Assembly: GCA_002347725.1 (NCBI GenBank)
Contig: DDXA01000004.1
Coordinates: 1,147,759-1,171,135 of the forward strand
Length of the DNA stretch: 23,377 nt
DNA from: Actinobacteria bacterium UBA2272
GTDB taxonomy: Bacteria > Actinomycetota > Coriobacteriia > Anaerosomatales > Anaerosomataceae
Direction of reading: 5' to 3'
Below are positions 7,510 to 15,649 of this stretch, in pieces. The stretch's first letter is position 1. Each line of letters opens with the position of its first letter. The notes beneath the pieces are model-generated. The model was not told the origin of the DNA. It did no database searches and worked only from the letters and a program-made list of their open reading frames with translations. The translations under genes were made by a program, and so were the position numbers.

Positions 7510-8496
7510 GTGACCGAAGTCATCACCGACCGGCCCCGTATCGGGATCTCGGCGTGTATCTTCGACTGCCCGGTGCGCTACAACTCCAAGCGCTTCGACG
7601 AGGTCGCAAAGCTCGGTCGCGAGCGGGCGGACTTCGCGTTCACGCCGGTGTGTCCCGAGTGCATGGCCGGCCTCGGCGTGCCACGCGAGCCGATCCACCT
7701 GACCGGCAGTGGAGCCGATGTGCTGGCCGGTGACGCGCGGGTCAAGGACCGCCACGGGCGCGACGTGACCGAGCAGCTCGTGGCGGGCTCCCGTGCGTGT
7801 GTCGAAGCGCTCGAGCGCGCGGGCGTGCGCGCGGTGATCCTGAAGGAGTCCTCGCCCTCCTGCGGCCTGGCCAAGGCGCGCATCGGTGCGCGGAGGCGGG
7901 AGAGCGCGCTCGGCAGCGGTGTGTTCGCGGCGATGCTCGGCGAGACCGGGTGGTTCCTCGTCCCGTCGACGGCGTTCGATTCGGCGCTCACCTGGTGGGA
8001 CTGGCGCCGCCGTCTCTACGCGTGGCTGTGGCTTTCGGACCGGCGAATCGCGAGCAACGGCGATCTCACGGGCGCCTGGCACGTGGTCAAGTTCATCGTG
8101 CAGGAGACGCAGCGTGCCGCCGCCGACTCGATCGGGCGCGAGCTGGCGGGCTTGCCGAAGCGAGCCTCACGCGAGATGCTCGAGGCGTCTCGGACGCGCA
8201 TGCTCGACGTGCTTCGCGTGCCCACCACGCCGCAGCGGGCGAAGGCGGCGCTGTGGAAGACCTACGTGCACCACGTCAAGCACGGGCGCCTCGACGGCGT
8301 GGACCTGCACGACCTCTCGGTGGGCTCCCCCGAGGTGCTCCGCAACGTGACGACGATCGCCGAGGAGCTTGTCGGCCTCGAGCGCATCGGGTTCGAGAAC
8401 GACCTGCTCTTCGGCACGAGCCCCGTCGTGTACCGTGACGCCCGGCGCGTGCGTGCGCGCGACGCAGGACCTGCCATCCCCGACTCAGAGGAGTGA
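7510..8496 (+). CDS. DUF523-DUF1722 fusion protein (TudS/YbgA-like, probable iron-sulfur protein)
   Basis: 328 residues from GTG 7510 (SD GGAGG at 7501). The N-terminal DUF523 domain (about 10-150) has conserved Cys residues in ISACIFDCPVRYN (C16, C20), TPVCPEC (C48, C51) and KESSPSCG (C118). In TudS, a DUF523 protein, Cys residues hold a [4Fe-4S] cluster used for thiouracil desulfuration. The C-terminal DUF1722 domain (about 180-310) is the YbgA type, WxVKF-like with TYVHHVKHGRL. The pairing with a divergent photolyase matches the known phr/ybgA neighbourhood. The substrate is unknown; a role in repair of damaged or thiolated nucleobases is an inference. Confidence 0.88.
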   Translation: MTEVITDRPRIGISACIFDCPVRYNSKRFDEVAKLGRERADFAFTPVCPECMAGLGVPREPIHLTGSGADVLAGDARVKDRHGRDVTEQLVAGSRACVEALERAGVRAVILKESSPSCGLAKARIGARRRESALGSGVFAAMLGETGWFLVPSTAFDSALTWWDWRRRLYAWLWLSDRRIASNGDLTGAWHVVKFIVQETQRAAADSIGRELAGLPKRASREMLEASRTRMLDVLRVPTTPQRAKAALWKTYVHHVKHGRLDGVDLHDLSVGSPEVLRNVTTIAEELVGLERIGFENDLLFGTSPVVYRDARRVRARDAGPAIPDSEE

Positions 8497-8500
8497 TCCC

Positions 8501-9010
8501 ATGGAAGCGCTCGAGGCCATCTTGGGCCGACGCAGCATCCGGAAGTACACCGCCGAGCCCGTGTCCGAGGCCGACATCGACACGATCCTGCACGCCGCGA
8601 TGGCCGCTCCCTCGGCGGGTAACCAGCAGCCGTGGCACTTCGTGGCCACGGTCGACCGCGAGCAGCTCGAGCGCATGGCCGAGACCACGCCGTACGGTGC
8701 GATGCTCCGCGAGGCGCCGCTTGCCATCACGGTCTGCGCCGACACACGCGCGCTCAAGCACGACGTGATGTGGCAGCAGGACTGCGGCGCGGCCACCCAA
8801 AACGCGCTCGTGGCCATCCACGCACTCGGGCTCGGGGCCGTGTGGCTCGGCTTCTGGCCGAAGATGGAGCGCGTCGAGCCCCTGCGCAACGTGCTCGGCC
8901 TTCCTGCGGGGGTCGAGCCGTTTTGCGTGCTCGCGGTCGGGCACCCGGCCGAGACCAAGCCGCCCGCCGATCGCTACGACGCTGCCCGCGTCCACCGGGA
9001 CCGCTGGTGA
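8501..9010 (+). CDS. Nitroreductase-family FMN oxidoreductase
   Basis: 169 residues, ATG at 8501 with SD AGAGGAG 7 nt upstream. Family motifs: RRSIRKYTAEPV near the N-terminus (FMN phosphate contact), AAMAAPSAGNQQPWHF, and the C-terminal GLGAVWLGFWP with the closing PADRY...DRW. The length is that of short single-domain nitroreductases, which work as FMN homodimers and use NAD(P)H to reduce nitro compounds, quinones or unknown natural substrates. It starts 4 nt after the DUF523-DUF1722 gene and its stop overlaps the next start (GTGA), so it belongs to a co-transcribed run from 7510 to 10492. Confidence 0.93.
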   Translation: MEALEAILGRRSIRKYTAEPVSEADIDTILHAAMAAPSAGNQQPWHFVATVDREQLERMAETTPYGAMLREAPLAITVCADTRALKHDVMWQQDCGAATQNALVAIHALGLGAVWLGFWPKMERVEPLRNVLGLPAGVEPFCVLAVGHPAETKPPADRYDAARVHRDRW

Positions 9011-9684
9011 GCGGCACCCCGCTGCTCGCCGCGCGCGACGTGCACGCGGTGCGCGAAGGCGACCACGGCCCGGTGGCGGTGCTCGACGGCGTGGACTTCG
9101 CGCTCGCCGGAGGAACGCTTGCCGAGGTCGTCGGTCCGTCGGGCTCCGGCAAGACGACGTTCCTGCTCGCGCTCGCACGGCTGCTACCGGGAGTCACGGG
9201 CGAGCTCGCGCTCGAGGGCGCGTACGCCGACGGCATCGCGCCGCAGACGTGGCGCACCCGCGTCGCGCTTCTGCCGCAGCGCCCGGCGCTCGTGCCCGGC
9301 ACGGTCGCCGACAACCTTCGGCTCCCCTGGACGCTCAAGGTCCGGCACGGCGAGCAGCCGCCTGCCGATGACGCTCTCGTCGATGCGCTTGCGGGGGTGG
9401 GACTCGCCGATGTGGCCCCGGGTCGCGACGTGAGCCGGTTGTCCGTGGGTCAGATCGCACGGATCGCGCTCCTGCGCGTGATGCTCGCCCGCCCGCGCGT
9501 GCTTCTGCTCGACGAGCCGGACGCGAGCCTTGACGATGCGAGTGCAGCCGAGGTGGCGCGGCTCACGGGAGCGTTCGTGGCCGAGGGCGGGGGCGTCGTC
9601 CGCGTGAGTCACGTGCGCGCCGACGCGACCGCGACCGCCCGCTACCGCCTCGCGGGCGGGCGAATCGAGGCGCTTCATGCCTGA
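9007..9684 (+). CDS. ABC transporter ATPase, FetA/YbbL-like
   Basis: 225 residues from GTG 9007, overlapping the nitroreductase stop by 4 nt. Walker A is GPSGSGKTT, the Q-loop lies in LLPQRPALVPG, the signature is the variant LSVGQ, and Walker B with D-loop is VLLLDEPDASLDD. A switch His follows in VRVSHVRAD. The gene overlaps the next by 8 nt; since that encodes a FetB-family permease, this is most likely the ATPase of a FetAB-type exporter. In E. coli FetAB is linked to iron export and oxidative-stress resistance; the metal here is not shown by sequence. Confidence 0.9.
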   Translation: MSGTPLLAARDVHAVREGDHGPVAVLDGVDFALAGGTLAEVVGPSGSGKTTFLLALARLLPGVTGELALEGAYADGIAPQTWRTRVALLPQRPALVPGTVADNLRLPWTLKVRHGEQPPADDALVDALAGVGLADVAPGRDVSRLSVGQIARIALLRVMLARPRVLLLDEPDASLDDASAAEVARLTGAFVAEGGGVVRVSHVRADATATARYRLAGGRIEALHA

Positions 9685-10492
9685 CATCACCCCCGGCGGC
9701 GCCATCCCCATCGGCGCGTGGGAACTCGCGATCGCCACCGTGTTCGTGCTCGTCGCCGGCGGGCTCTCGCTCCGCATGGGCTTGAGGCTCGAGCGCGACC
9801 TGGCCATCGCTACCGTGCGCACCTACCTGCAGCTCTTCGCGCTCGGCTTCGTCTTGCGGTGGGTCTTCGTCAACCAGACGTGGCCGATCGTGCTCGCGCT
9901 TCTCGGGGTGATGGTGGTCGCCGCCGCGCGCGTGGTGCTCAAGCGCGCGGGCAACGCGCCCCCCGGGGTCTTCGGCAGCTCGGTGGTCGCGATGGCGCTC
10001 ACCGGCTTCACGGTGACTTTCGCGGTGACCGCGCTCATCGTGCGCGTGCCGGTGTGGTACGAGGCGCGGTACGTCCTGCCGATCGCCGGCATGGTCATCG
10101 GCAACTCGATGACCGGCATCGCGCTTGCCGTCGAGCGGTTGTTCGCCGATCTCGACGCGCGCTCGGCCGAGATGCTCGGTCTGGCCGCGCTCGGGGCCGG
10201 GGTCTGGGAGTGCGCGCGGCCGAGCGTGCGGACCGCGCTCACCGCGGGGCTCGTGCCGACGATCAACTCGATGGCGGCGGCCGGCGTGGTCTTCATCCCC
10301 GGCATGATGACCGGCCAGATCCTCGCCGGCGCCGATCCGCTCGAGGCCACGAAGTACCAGATCGTCGTGATGCTCATGATCGCGGCGGCGACCTCTATCG
10401 GCGCGATCGCCTCGGTCATGCTCATGTACCGGAAGAGGTTCACCGAGGATGGTGTCTATCTGGAGAAGGGATATCGGGAGCCGGCGGCGTAG
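9677..10492 (+). CDS. fetB: FetB-family (UPF0014/YbbM) transporter permease
   Basis: 271 residues with about seven hydrophobic segments. Family signatures visible are LRMGLRLERDLAIATVRTYLQLFALGF near the N-terminus (read in parts), the central PIAGMVIGNSMTGIALAVERL, LGAGVWECARPSVRTALTAGLVPTIN in pieces, and GMMTGQILAGADPLEATKYQIVVM. These are typical of the UPF0014/FetB family. Integral membrane partner of the preceding ATPase. The start ATG 9677 lies inside the ATPase gene, so translation is coupled. Confidence 0.93.
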   Translation: MPDITPGGAIPIGAWELAIATVFVLVAGGLSLRMGLRLERDLAIATVRTYLQLFALGFVLRWVFVNQTWPIVLALLGVMVVAAARVVLKRAGNAPPGVFGSSVVAMALTGFTVTFAVTALIVRVPVWYEARYVLPIAGMVIGNSMTGIALAVERLFADLDARSAEMLGLAALGAGVWECARPSVRTALTAGLVPTINSMAAAGVVFIPGMMTGQILAGADPLEATKYQIVVMLMIAAATSIGAIASVMLMYRKRFTEDGVYLEKGYREPAA

Positions 10493-10535
10493 TACAGGAC
10501 GGGGCCGACCGGGTCCGGCAGCCGTTACCGGACTG

Positions 10536-10564
10536 TTGCCCGCGCCGGGTCCGACCCCTACACT
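10536..10564 (+). promoter_or_regulatory. Candidate sigma-70-type promoter for the polyprenyl synthase gene
   Basis: TTGCCC (10536-10541), a 17-bp spacer and TACACT (10559-10564). Transcription would start near 10571, giving a leader of about 36 nt before the ATG at 10607. The same TACACT -10 occurs in the candidate cassette promoter at 15383. Confidence 0.5.
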
Positions 10565-10606
10565 ATGACGGACCGCGGCCAGGGATCGCGGCCTTCCGGG
10601 AGGGTC

Positions 10607-11614
10607 ATGACCGCGTTCGAGCTCTACCTCAGGCGACACCACAAGAAGTTCGACGCGTATCTTGCGGACTTCTTCGACGATGGTATCCACGCCGATATGC
10701 GCCGCTATCTGTACGGGCCGCTCGGCGAGTACACCAAGAACGCCGGCAAGCGTCATCGGCCGCTCATCTGCCTGCTGGCGTGCGAGGCCGTGGGCGGCGA
10801 GCCTCAGCGCGCCTGGCCGTCGGCAGCCGCCATCGAGCACTTCCACACGGCGGCACTCATCCACGACGACATCATGGACTCGTCGCTCACGCGCCGAGGC
10901 GAGCCGTGCCTGCATATCCGCGAGGGCGAGGGGCTGGCAATCAACGCCGGCGACCTGGCGCTCTCGCTCGTGACCGGGACGGTCGTCAGTGACGAGGGCC
11001 TGCCTGCCGAGATACGGCTGCGCGTGCTGCGCGAGCTCGTGGACATGACGACGCGCACGATCGAGGGTCAGGCGCTCGACATCGGCTGGGCGCGTGACGA
11101 CCGCTTTGACGTGAGCGTCGAGGACTACCTGCTCATGGCCAACCACAAGACGGCCTACTACTCGGGCGCGGTACCGCTGGCGGTCGGCTCGATCATCGGC
11201 GGCGGTACCGAGGCGCAGACCGAGGCGCTACGCGCCTTCGGCCTGGCAGCCGGGCTCGCGTTCCAGATCCAGGACGACGTACTCAATCTCGTCGGCACGC
11301 GCGAGGCCACCAAGAAGGACTTCCGAAGTGACTTGACCGAGGGCAAGCGCACGCTCGCCGCGGTCCATGCGCTCGCGCACTCGGCAGATCGCGAGCGGCT
11401 GCTCGTGATCCTCGCGTCGCGTGCCGAGGACCCGGCGGTGCTCGAGGAGGCCGTGGGGATCATGGCGCAGGCCGGCAGCCTTGACTTCGCCCGCACGTAC
11501 GCGCGCGACCTCGTGCTCGGGGCGAAGGCGGACCTCGAGACCGCGCTGCCCAAGACGAAGGCGCGCGATCTGTTGCTCTCGATGGCCGACTTCTTCGTGG
11601 AGCGCGACAACTAG
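10607..11614 (+). CDS. Trans-polyprenyl (geranylgeranyl-type) diphosphate synthase
   Basis: 335 residues. The ATG at 10607 has SD GGGAGGG just upstream; an upstream ATG at 10565 would abut the -10 box and is less likely. Motifs of the trans-isoprenyl diphosphate synthase family: GKRHRP (isopentenyl-PP binding), first Asp-rich motif IHDDIMDSS, RRGEPCLH, and second Asp-rich motif FQIQDDVLNLVG, followed by KKDFRSDLTEGKRT. The enzyme condenses isopentenyl-PP units head to tail for quinone side chains, carotenoids or lipids; product length cannot be read reliably. It converges with the rhomboid gene across 38 bp. Confidence 0.94.
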   Translation: MTAFELYLRRHHKKFDAYLADFFDDGIHADMRRYLYGPLGEYTKNAGKRHRPLICLLACEAVGGEPQRAWPSAAAIEHFHTAALIHDDIMDSSLTRRGEPCLHIREGEGLAINAGDLALSLVTGTVVSDEGLPAEIRLRVLRELVDMTTRTIEGQALDIGWARDDRFDVSVEDYLLMANHKTAYYSGAVPLAVGSIIGGGTEAQTEALRAFGLAAGLAFQIQDDVLNLVGTREATKKDFRSDLTEGKRTLAAVHALAHSADRERLLVILASRAEDPAVLEEAVGIMAQAGSLDFARTYARDLVLGAKADLETALPKTKARDLLLSMADFFVERDN

Positions 11615-11652
11615 CCCCACGCTCGCCGTGCGGCGTCGCGGCCCATTTCCCG

Positions 11653-12855
11653 CTACGGCTGGAGTGCGCGGAGCGCGGGGTCGGCGAACGCCATCCACTC
11701 GCTGCTCGGATGCAGGTCGCCGAACTGCGCCCAGGTCGACTGCGCCCGCTCGCGGTCTCCCATGCCGAGGTAGACGTGGGCGAGGCGGAAGATCGCCTTC
11801 TCCGCGGCCGGTGTTCCGCCGCGTTCGTCGGCGACGTGCAGGTACAACCGCTCGGCCGTGGGCCAGTCGGAGCGGCGCTCGGCCTCGGCAGCGACCGCGA
11901 GCAGCAAGGGATGGTCGAGTGCGAGCGTGCCGAGCCGCCCGTCTGCTTCGATGAACGTGTCGAGTGCCTCGGGCATCCGCCGTCCCTGGACGTAGAGGCG
12001 GATCGCGTGCCCGTACTCTGCGCTCGCACTGTCAGGGGCAGCTGTGGTGGCGTTGGCGAGTTCGCGCGCCTTCCTCCGGCGCCATTCGGGATTCTGCGGG
12101 TCCTGCTCGGCGAGTTCGGCGTACTTGGCGGCAGCGACTTCGTGGGTGCCGGTTGCTGCGTACATGTGTGCGTCGTCGGCTAGGTACTCGGTTGAGGCGG
12201 ACCTGATCTGTCCGGAGAGCAGACCGATCGCGGCGCCAAACACGACGCCGCCGAGGTGCGCCCAGTTTGCCACCCCTCCGGCCGCGCCCAACCCGATGCC
12301 GATCAGCCCGCTCACGACATCCCGGGCGAACCACAGTACGACACCGGCCACCGAGCTGATGGCGAACGTGCCGTAGCGGATCATCGCCACGAACCAGACG
12401 AAGTAGCCCACGCGGATCTTCGTCCGGTAGAAGCGGACTGCGAACAGGCCCATGATGGCGGCGAGCGCGCCGGAGGCACCGATCATCGGGATGTCGGCTG
12501 CACCCGGCACGAACGCGAGCATCACCACACCATGTGAGATCGCGGCTACCAGTCCGCCTACGATGTAGACGGCCAGGAGGCGCCACGGGCCGAGCGCATC
12601 TTCGACGATCGAGCCGAACAGCCACAGGAAGTACATGTTCCCGAGTAGGTGGAGGAGGTCGGCGTGCAGAAACGACGCCGACAGCCACGTGAGCGGTGCC
12701 CACGGACCCATGCGGAAGCCGAACGCGGCGATGGTCCACTCCAGGCCGATCGTTACCGAGAACGAGAACACCACGGTGTTCAACACGATGAGCCCGATGG
12801 TGGCCCACGGCATCTTGAACGCGCGGTCGATCCGATACGGCAGGATGAAGAACAT
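11653..12855 (-). CDS. Rhomboid-family intramembrane serine protease with C-terminal TPR-like region
   Basis: 400 residues from ATG 12855 (GGGGG about 4 nt upstream); an upstream ATG would add residues not typical of the family. About residues 1-235 form the six-helix rhomboid core: LHADLLHLLGNMYFLWLFG (HxxxN), the catalytic Ser in GASGALAAIMG and the catalytic His in NWAHLGGVVFG. Residues about 255-395 are Ala/Glu-rich helical pairs resembling TPRs (AAAKYAELAEQDPQNPEW, AERLYLHVADE). It probably cleaves membrane substrates, with the tail for protein contacts. Substrate unknown. Divergent from the flavodiiron gene. Confidence 0.92.
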   Translation of the reverse strand: MFFILPYRIDRAFKMPWATIGLIVLNTVVFSFSVTIGLEWTIAAFGFRMGPWAPLTWLSASFLHADLLHLLGNMYFLWLFGSIVEDALGPWRLLAVYIVGGLVAAISHGVVMLAFVPGAADIPMIGASGALAAIMGLFAVRFYRTKIRVGYFVWFVAMIRYGTFAISSVAGVVLWFARDVVSGLIGIGLGAAGGVANWAHLGGVVFGAAIGLLSGQIRSASTEYLADDAHMYAATGTHEVAAAKYAELAEQDPQNPEWRRRKARELANATTAAPDSASAEYGHAIRLYVQGRRMPEALDTFIEADGRLGTLALDHPLLLAVAAEAERRSDWPTAERLYLHVADERGGTPAAEKAIFRLAHVYLGMGDRERAQSTWAQFGDLHPSSEWMAFADPALRALQP

Positions 12856-13041
12856 GAGACCCCCGGCCGGTGTGACGGCATACCATCCCGCATGCATCGT
12901 AGCGGATACGGCGACGGCGGCGCATGCCACGCGCGTCTGACCAGGCGCGGGCGGGTATCATCCCCCTGTCCAACGTCAACGCCCGGGCCTGCGCGCGGGC
13001 CCGTGGTCGCATCGCCCGGAACAGACAAGGAGGGTCACAGC

Positions 13042-14232
13042 ATGCATGCTGTCCAGGTGACAGATGGTATCTGGTGGGTCGGGGGTATCGACTGGGGTCT
13101 GCGCGACTTCCACGGGTTTGAGACTCCCGAGGGGACGACCTACAACTGCTACCTCGTGGTGGGCGAGACCGGCGTCGCGCTCATCGATACCACCAAAGCG
13201 CCGTTCGTGCCCGAGCTGCTCGCGCGGATCGAGAGCGTGATGCCGCTCGAGCGGATCACGCACATCGTCGTCAACCACATCGAGCCCGACCACAACGGCG
13301 GTCTGCGCGACGTGATGGAGGCGATCCCTCAGGCACGCGTGGTCGCGTCGCCTTCGGGCGTGCGTGGTGTGGCCGAGTACCACAACGGCCTGGAGATCGA
13401 ACCGGTCACAGGCGAGGACGTCATCGATCTCGGCGGTAAGACGCTCAAGTTCATGGCGCAGCCGATGGTGCACTGGCCGGACTCGATGTTCACGTACTGT
13501 CCCGAAGCGGCGACACTCATGCCCAACGACGCGTTCGGGCAGCACGTGGCGAGCGAGGAGCGGTTCGCCGACGAGTTTGGCATCGACGAGGCGCTTTCCG
13601 AGCTCGGCATCTACTACGCCAACATCTTGCTGCCGCTGGGTACCGCGGTGGGCAAGGCGGTGGCCAGGGTCGCCGAGGCCGGATGGAAGCTCGACATCGT
13701 GGCGCCGAGCCACGGGCTCATCTGGCGTGGCGACGACGTGGCGGCGATCCTCGACGCGTACGCGCGCTGGGGCGCGGGCGAGAAGCGCGACAAGGCGCTC
13801 GTGGTGTTCTCCACGATGTGGGGCTCCACCGAGACGATCGCGCGGAGCGTGGCCGAGGGCATCGCGACGGCGGGCGTGGAGGTGGAGGTCTACGACCTCG
13901 CGTTGAGTCCGCTCGCGCACATCACCGCCGAGCTGCTCGAGGCCAAGGCACTCGTGCTCGGCTCACCGACGCTGCACCACGGGATGCTCTATCGCGTGGC
14001 CGGCTACCTGCAGTACCTGTCGGGGCTCAAGCCGACCGACCGGATCGCGGCCACCTTCGGCAGCTACGGCTGGAGCAAGGGCGCCGACAAGGAGATGCGC
14101 TCGCGGCTCGAGGAGATCGGCTTCGAGCTGCCGTTCGAGGACTTCTTGGTGAAGTTCCGGCCCACGGCCGACGACCTCTCGGCTGCCGAGGCGTGGGGTC
14201 GCCAGATCGCCGAGGCGGTCAAGGCACGGTAG
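13042..14232 (+). CDS. fprA: Flavodiiron protein (FprA-type O2/NO reductase)
   Basis: 396 residues with a strong SD (AAGGAGGG) 6 nt before ATG 13042. The N-terminal metallo-beta-lactamase-like domain carries the diiron ligands: NHIEPDH (H79, E81, D83, H84), the His in PMVHWPDSM, the Asp in MPNDAFGQH and the His in APSHGLIWR. The C-terminal flavodoxin domain starts near residue 255 with VVFSTMWGSTETIARS (FMN phosphate loop) and includes LGSPTLHHGML and FGSYGWSKGA. It is a cytoplasmic two-domain enzyme of normal length with no fused rubredoxin, which reduces O2 to water and/or NO to N2O in anaerobes. Confidence 0.96.
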   Translation: MHAVQVTDGIWWVGGIDWGLRDFHGFETPEGTTYNCYLVVGETGVALIDTTKAPFVPELLARIESVMPLERITHIVVNHIEPDHNGGLRDVMEAIPQARVVASPSGVRGVAEYHNGLEIEPVTGEDVIDLGGKTLKFMAQPMVHWPDSMFTYCPEAATLMPNDAFGQHVASEERFADEFGIDEALSELGIYYANILLPLGTAVGKAVARVAEAGWKLDIVAPSHGLIWRGDDVAAILDAYARWGAGEKRDKALVVFSTMWGSTETIARSVAEGIATAGVEVEVYDLALSPLAHITAELLEAKALVLGSPTLHHGMLYRVAGYLQYLSGLKPTDRIAATFGSYGWSKGADKEMRSRLEEIGFELPFEDFLVKFRPTADDLSAAEAWGRQIAEAVKAR

Positions 14233-14262
14233 GTCACATCCGGTTCAGTCCTGACTCACACG

Positions 14263-14304
14263 CGCTCCCCATACTGCGGGCATCGAACCCGGGTGTGGGG
14301 AGCG
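14263..14304 (+). promoter_or_regulatory. Inverted repeat overlapping the intI ribosome binding site
   Basis: CGCTCCCCATAC (14263-14274) pairs with GTGTGGGGAGCG (14293-14304) at 11 of 12 positions plus one G-U. The right arm contains the probable intI SD (GGGGAG, 14297-14302). In an mRNA started upstream, the stem would hide the SD and limit integrase translation. It could also serve as a terminator for the flavodiiron gene, although no T-tract follows. Confidence 0.5.
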
Positions 14305-14307
14305 ATC

Positions 14308-15285
14308 GTGTGTAGCCAGCAGTCAGCGGAGCCGAAGCTGCTCGACCGGATGCGCGACGCGCTCCGGACACGCCACTACAGCGCACGCACCGAGAAGGCG
14401 TACCTACTGTGGGCACGCCGTTTCATCGTGTTCCACCACGTGCGGCATCCGGACGAGATGGGCGAGGACGAGGTCAACGCGTTTCTCACGCATCTCGCGG
14501 TCGACCTCGGCGTGAGTGCGTCCACGCAGACCCAGGCGCTCTCGGCGCTGCTGTTCCTGTACCGGCACGTGATCGGGCACGACCTCGGCTCGCTCGGCGA
14601 CCTGGTGCGCGCGCGAAAGTCCGAGAGGTTGCCCGTGGTGATGACGCGCGGGGAGGTGCGAGCGGTTCTCGGCATGATGACGGGGGAGTGCCGTCTGGCC
14701 GCGGCAGTCATGTACGGGTGCGGCCTGCGGCTGTCCGAGTGTCTGCGGCTACGCGTGCAGGATATCGACTTCGGCGCCAACGAGATCCTGGTGCGCAACG
14801 GCAAGGGGGCGAAGGACCGGGTGACGATGCTGCCCGACACGCTCAAGGGGCCGCTTCGCGAGCAGTTGCGTCGGGCGCATGCGGTCCACCAGAGTGATCT
14901 GGAGGCGGGCTGGGGCCGGGTGATGCTGCCCGGCGCGCTCGACCGGAAGTACACCAGCGCGGCCGCCCAGTGGCGATGGCAGTGGGTGTTCCCGCAGGAG
15001 CGTCGGTGGAAGGACATGCGCACCGGAGGGCAGGGACGACATCACATGCATCCGACGGTACTGCAGCGCGCGGTGAAGCAGGCCGTGCTGCGCGCCGGAG
15101 TGCAGAAGAACGTGGGGTGTCACACGTTCCGGCACTCGTTTGCCACGCATCTGCTCGAGAGCGGCTACGACATCCGGACTATCCAGGAACTGCTCGGTCA
15201 CAAGGACGTGCGCACGACGATGATCTACACACACGTGCTGAATCGTGGCGGGTGCGGGGTCCGCAGCCCGCTCGACGAGTTCTGA
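14308..15285 (+). CDS. intI: Integron integrase IntI (tyrosine recombinase)
   Basis: 325 residues from GTG 14308, which has SD GGGGAG 5 nt upstream; GTG 14293 is an alternative without a good SD. An N-terminal SAM-like core-binding domain (LLDRMRDALRTRHYSARTEK) precedes the catalytic domain. Catalytic residues: R141 in GCGLRLSE, H272 and R275 in HTFRHSFATHLL, H298 in LLGHKDV and the nucleophile Y307 in TMIYTHVL. The integron-specific insertion is present (LPGALDRKYTSAA followed by WQWVFPQ), as is the closing GVRSPLDEF typical of IntI. This separates it from XerC/D. It recombines folded attC with attI to insert and excise cassettes. It appears intact. Confidence 0.97.
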   Translation: MCSQQSAEPKLLDRMRDALRTRHYSARTEKAYLLWARRFIVFHHVRHPDEMGEDEVNAFLTHLAVDLGVSASTQTQALSALLFLYRHVIGHDLGSLGDLVRARKSERLPVVMTRGEVRAVLGMMTGECRLAAAVMYGCGLRLSECLRLRVQDIDFGANEILVRNGKGAKDRVTMLPDTLKGPLREQLRRAHAVHQSDLEAGWGRVMLPGALDRKYTSAAAQWRWQWVFPQERRWKDMRTGGQGRHHMHPTVLQRAVKQAVLRAGVQKNVGCHTFRHSFATHLLESGYDIRTIQELLGHKDVRTTMIYTHVLNRGGCGVRSPLDEF

Positions 15286-15359
15286 GCGCCGACTCGGGGG
15301 CGGGCTTACACAGACTGTCATGCACGTGCTGATAACGGATACACGGTGGGGTGCTGGCG

Positions 15360-15388
15360 TTGTTCTCAAGAACCGTGTCCCATACACT
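15360..15388 (+). promoter_or_regulatory. Candidate cassette promoter (Pc-like)
   Basis: TTGTTC (15360-15365), a 17-bp spacer and TACACT (15383-15388), between the intI stop and attI and pointing into the array. Transcription would begin near 15395, about 23 bp before the attI core. The dyad GTTCTCAAGAAC (15362-15373) overlaps the -35 and could be an operator. Position and direction are those expected of a cassette-array promoter; activity is not shown. Confidence 0.5.
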
Positions 15389-15424
15389 GAGGTCAATTGG
15401 GGGACTGGATACTAGTTGTTAGAT
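15365..15424 (+). other. attI: attI recombination site
   Basis: The core GTTAGAT (15418-15424) fits GTTRRRY. It is not preceded by a pairable R''/L'' arm, so it is attI and not attC. The first cassette begins at T15419, and its end carries the complementary ATCTAAC. Only the core is certain; the left boundary is approximate. The site lies at the 3' end of intI, not at its 5' end. Confidence 0.85.
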
Positions 15425-15637
15425 GTAGCCGCACATCTCAAGAGTGCCGGCCGCACCGCTGATCCGGGTCGCGTTCATGAGGTCGGTGAAGTTCGCGCAC
15501 GCGCACGCCAGATGCCCTGCAGCGAGATCCCGGTGTGCTCCCTTGAGGTCTCGGGGCCGGTCAGCAGTGGGCGTGAAGGTCGCGGGCTGTGCGTCGCGAC
15601 GCACTCCGTGCATCGCTCCGCAGATGCTGCACGTCAT
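15419..15637 (-). CDS. Cassette 1: possible small antisense CXXC protein
   Basis: 72 codons on the minus strand from ATG 15637; the TAA stop is formed by the attI core itself (15419-15421). The product starts MTCSICGAMHGV and ends with HLACACANFTDLMNATR; C3, C6, C45 and C47 could bind zinc, loosely like a treble-clef or HNH finger. Codon choice (GAC, AAC, TTC, CTC, ATC) is more gene-like here than in either plus-strand frame. No SD is visible and no family is recognised. The alternative is that the 327-bp cassette is non-coding or carries the plus-strand frame from TTG 15416. Confidence 0.4.
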   Translation of the reverse strand: MTCSICGAMHGVRRDAQPATFTPTADRPRDLKGAHRDLAAGHLACACANFTDLMNATRISGAAGTLEMCGYI

Positions 15638-15649
15638 CGGGCGAGGCAC

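Noticed and set aside
9563..11146. Long minus-strand open frame (527 codons) across fetB and the polyprenyl synthase gene
   Set aside because: It is antisense to two clear family members; its Arg/His/Gly-rich product is the usual shadow of GC-rich coding DNA.
14283..14297. CGAACCCGGGTGTG upstream of intI as a LexA box
   Set aside because: Only the left half fits the Gram-positive CGAACnnnnGTTCG pattern; the right half does not, so SOS control of intI is not supported.
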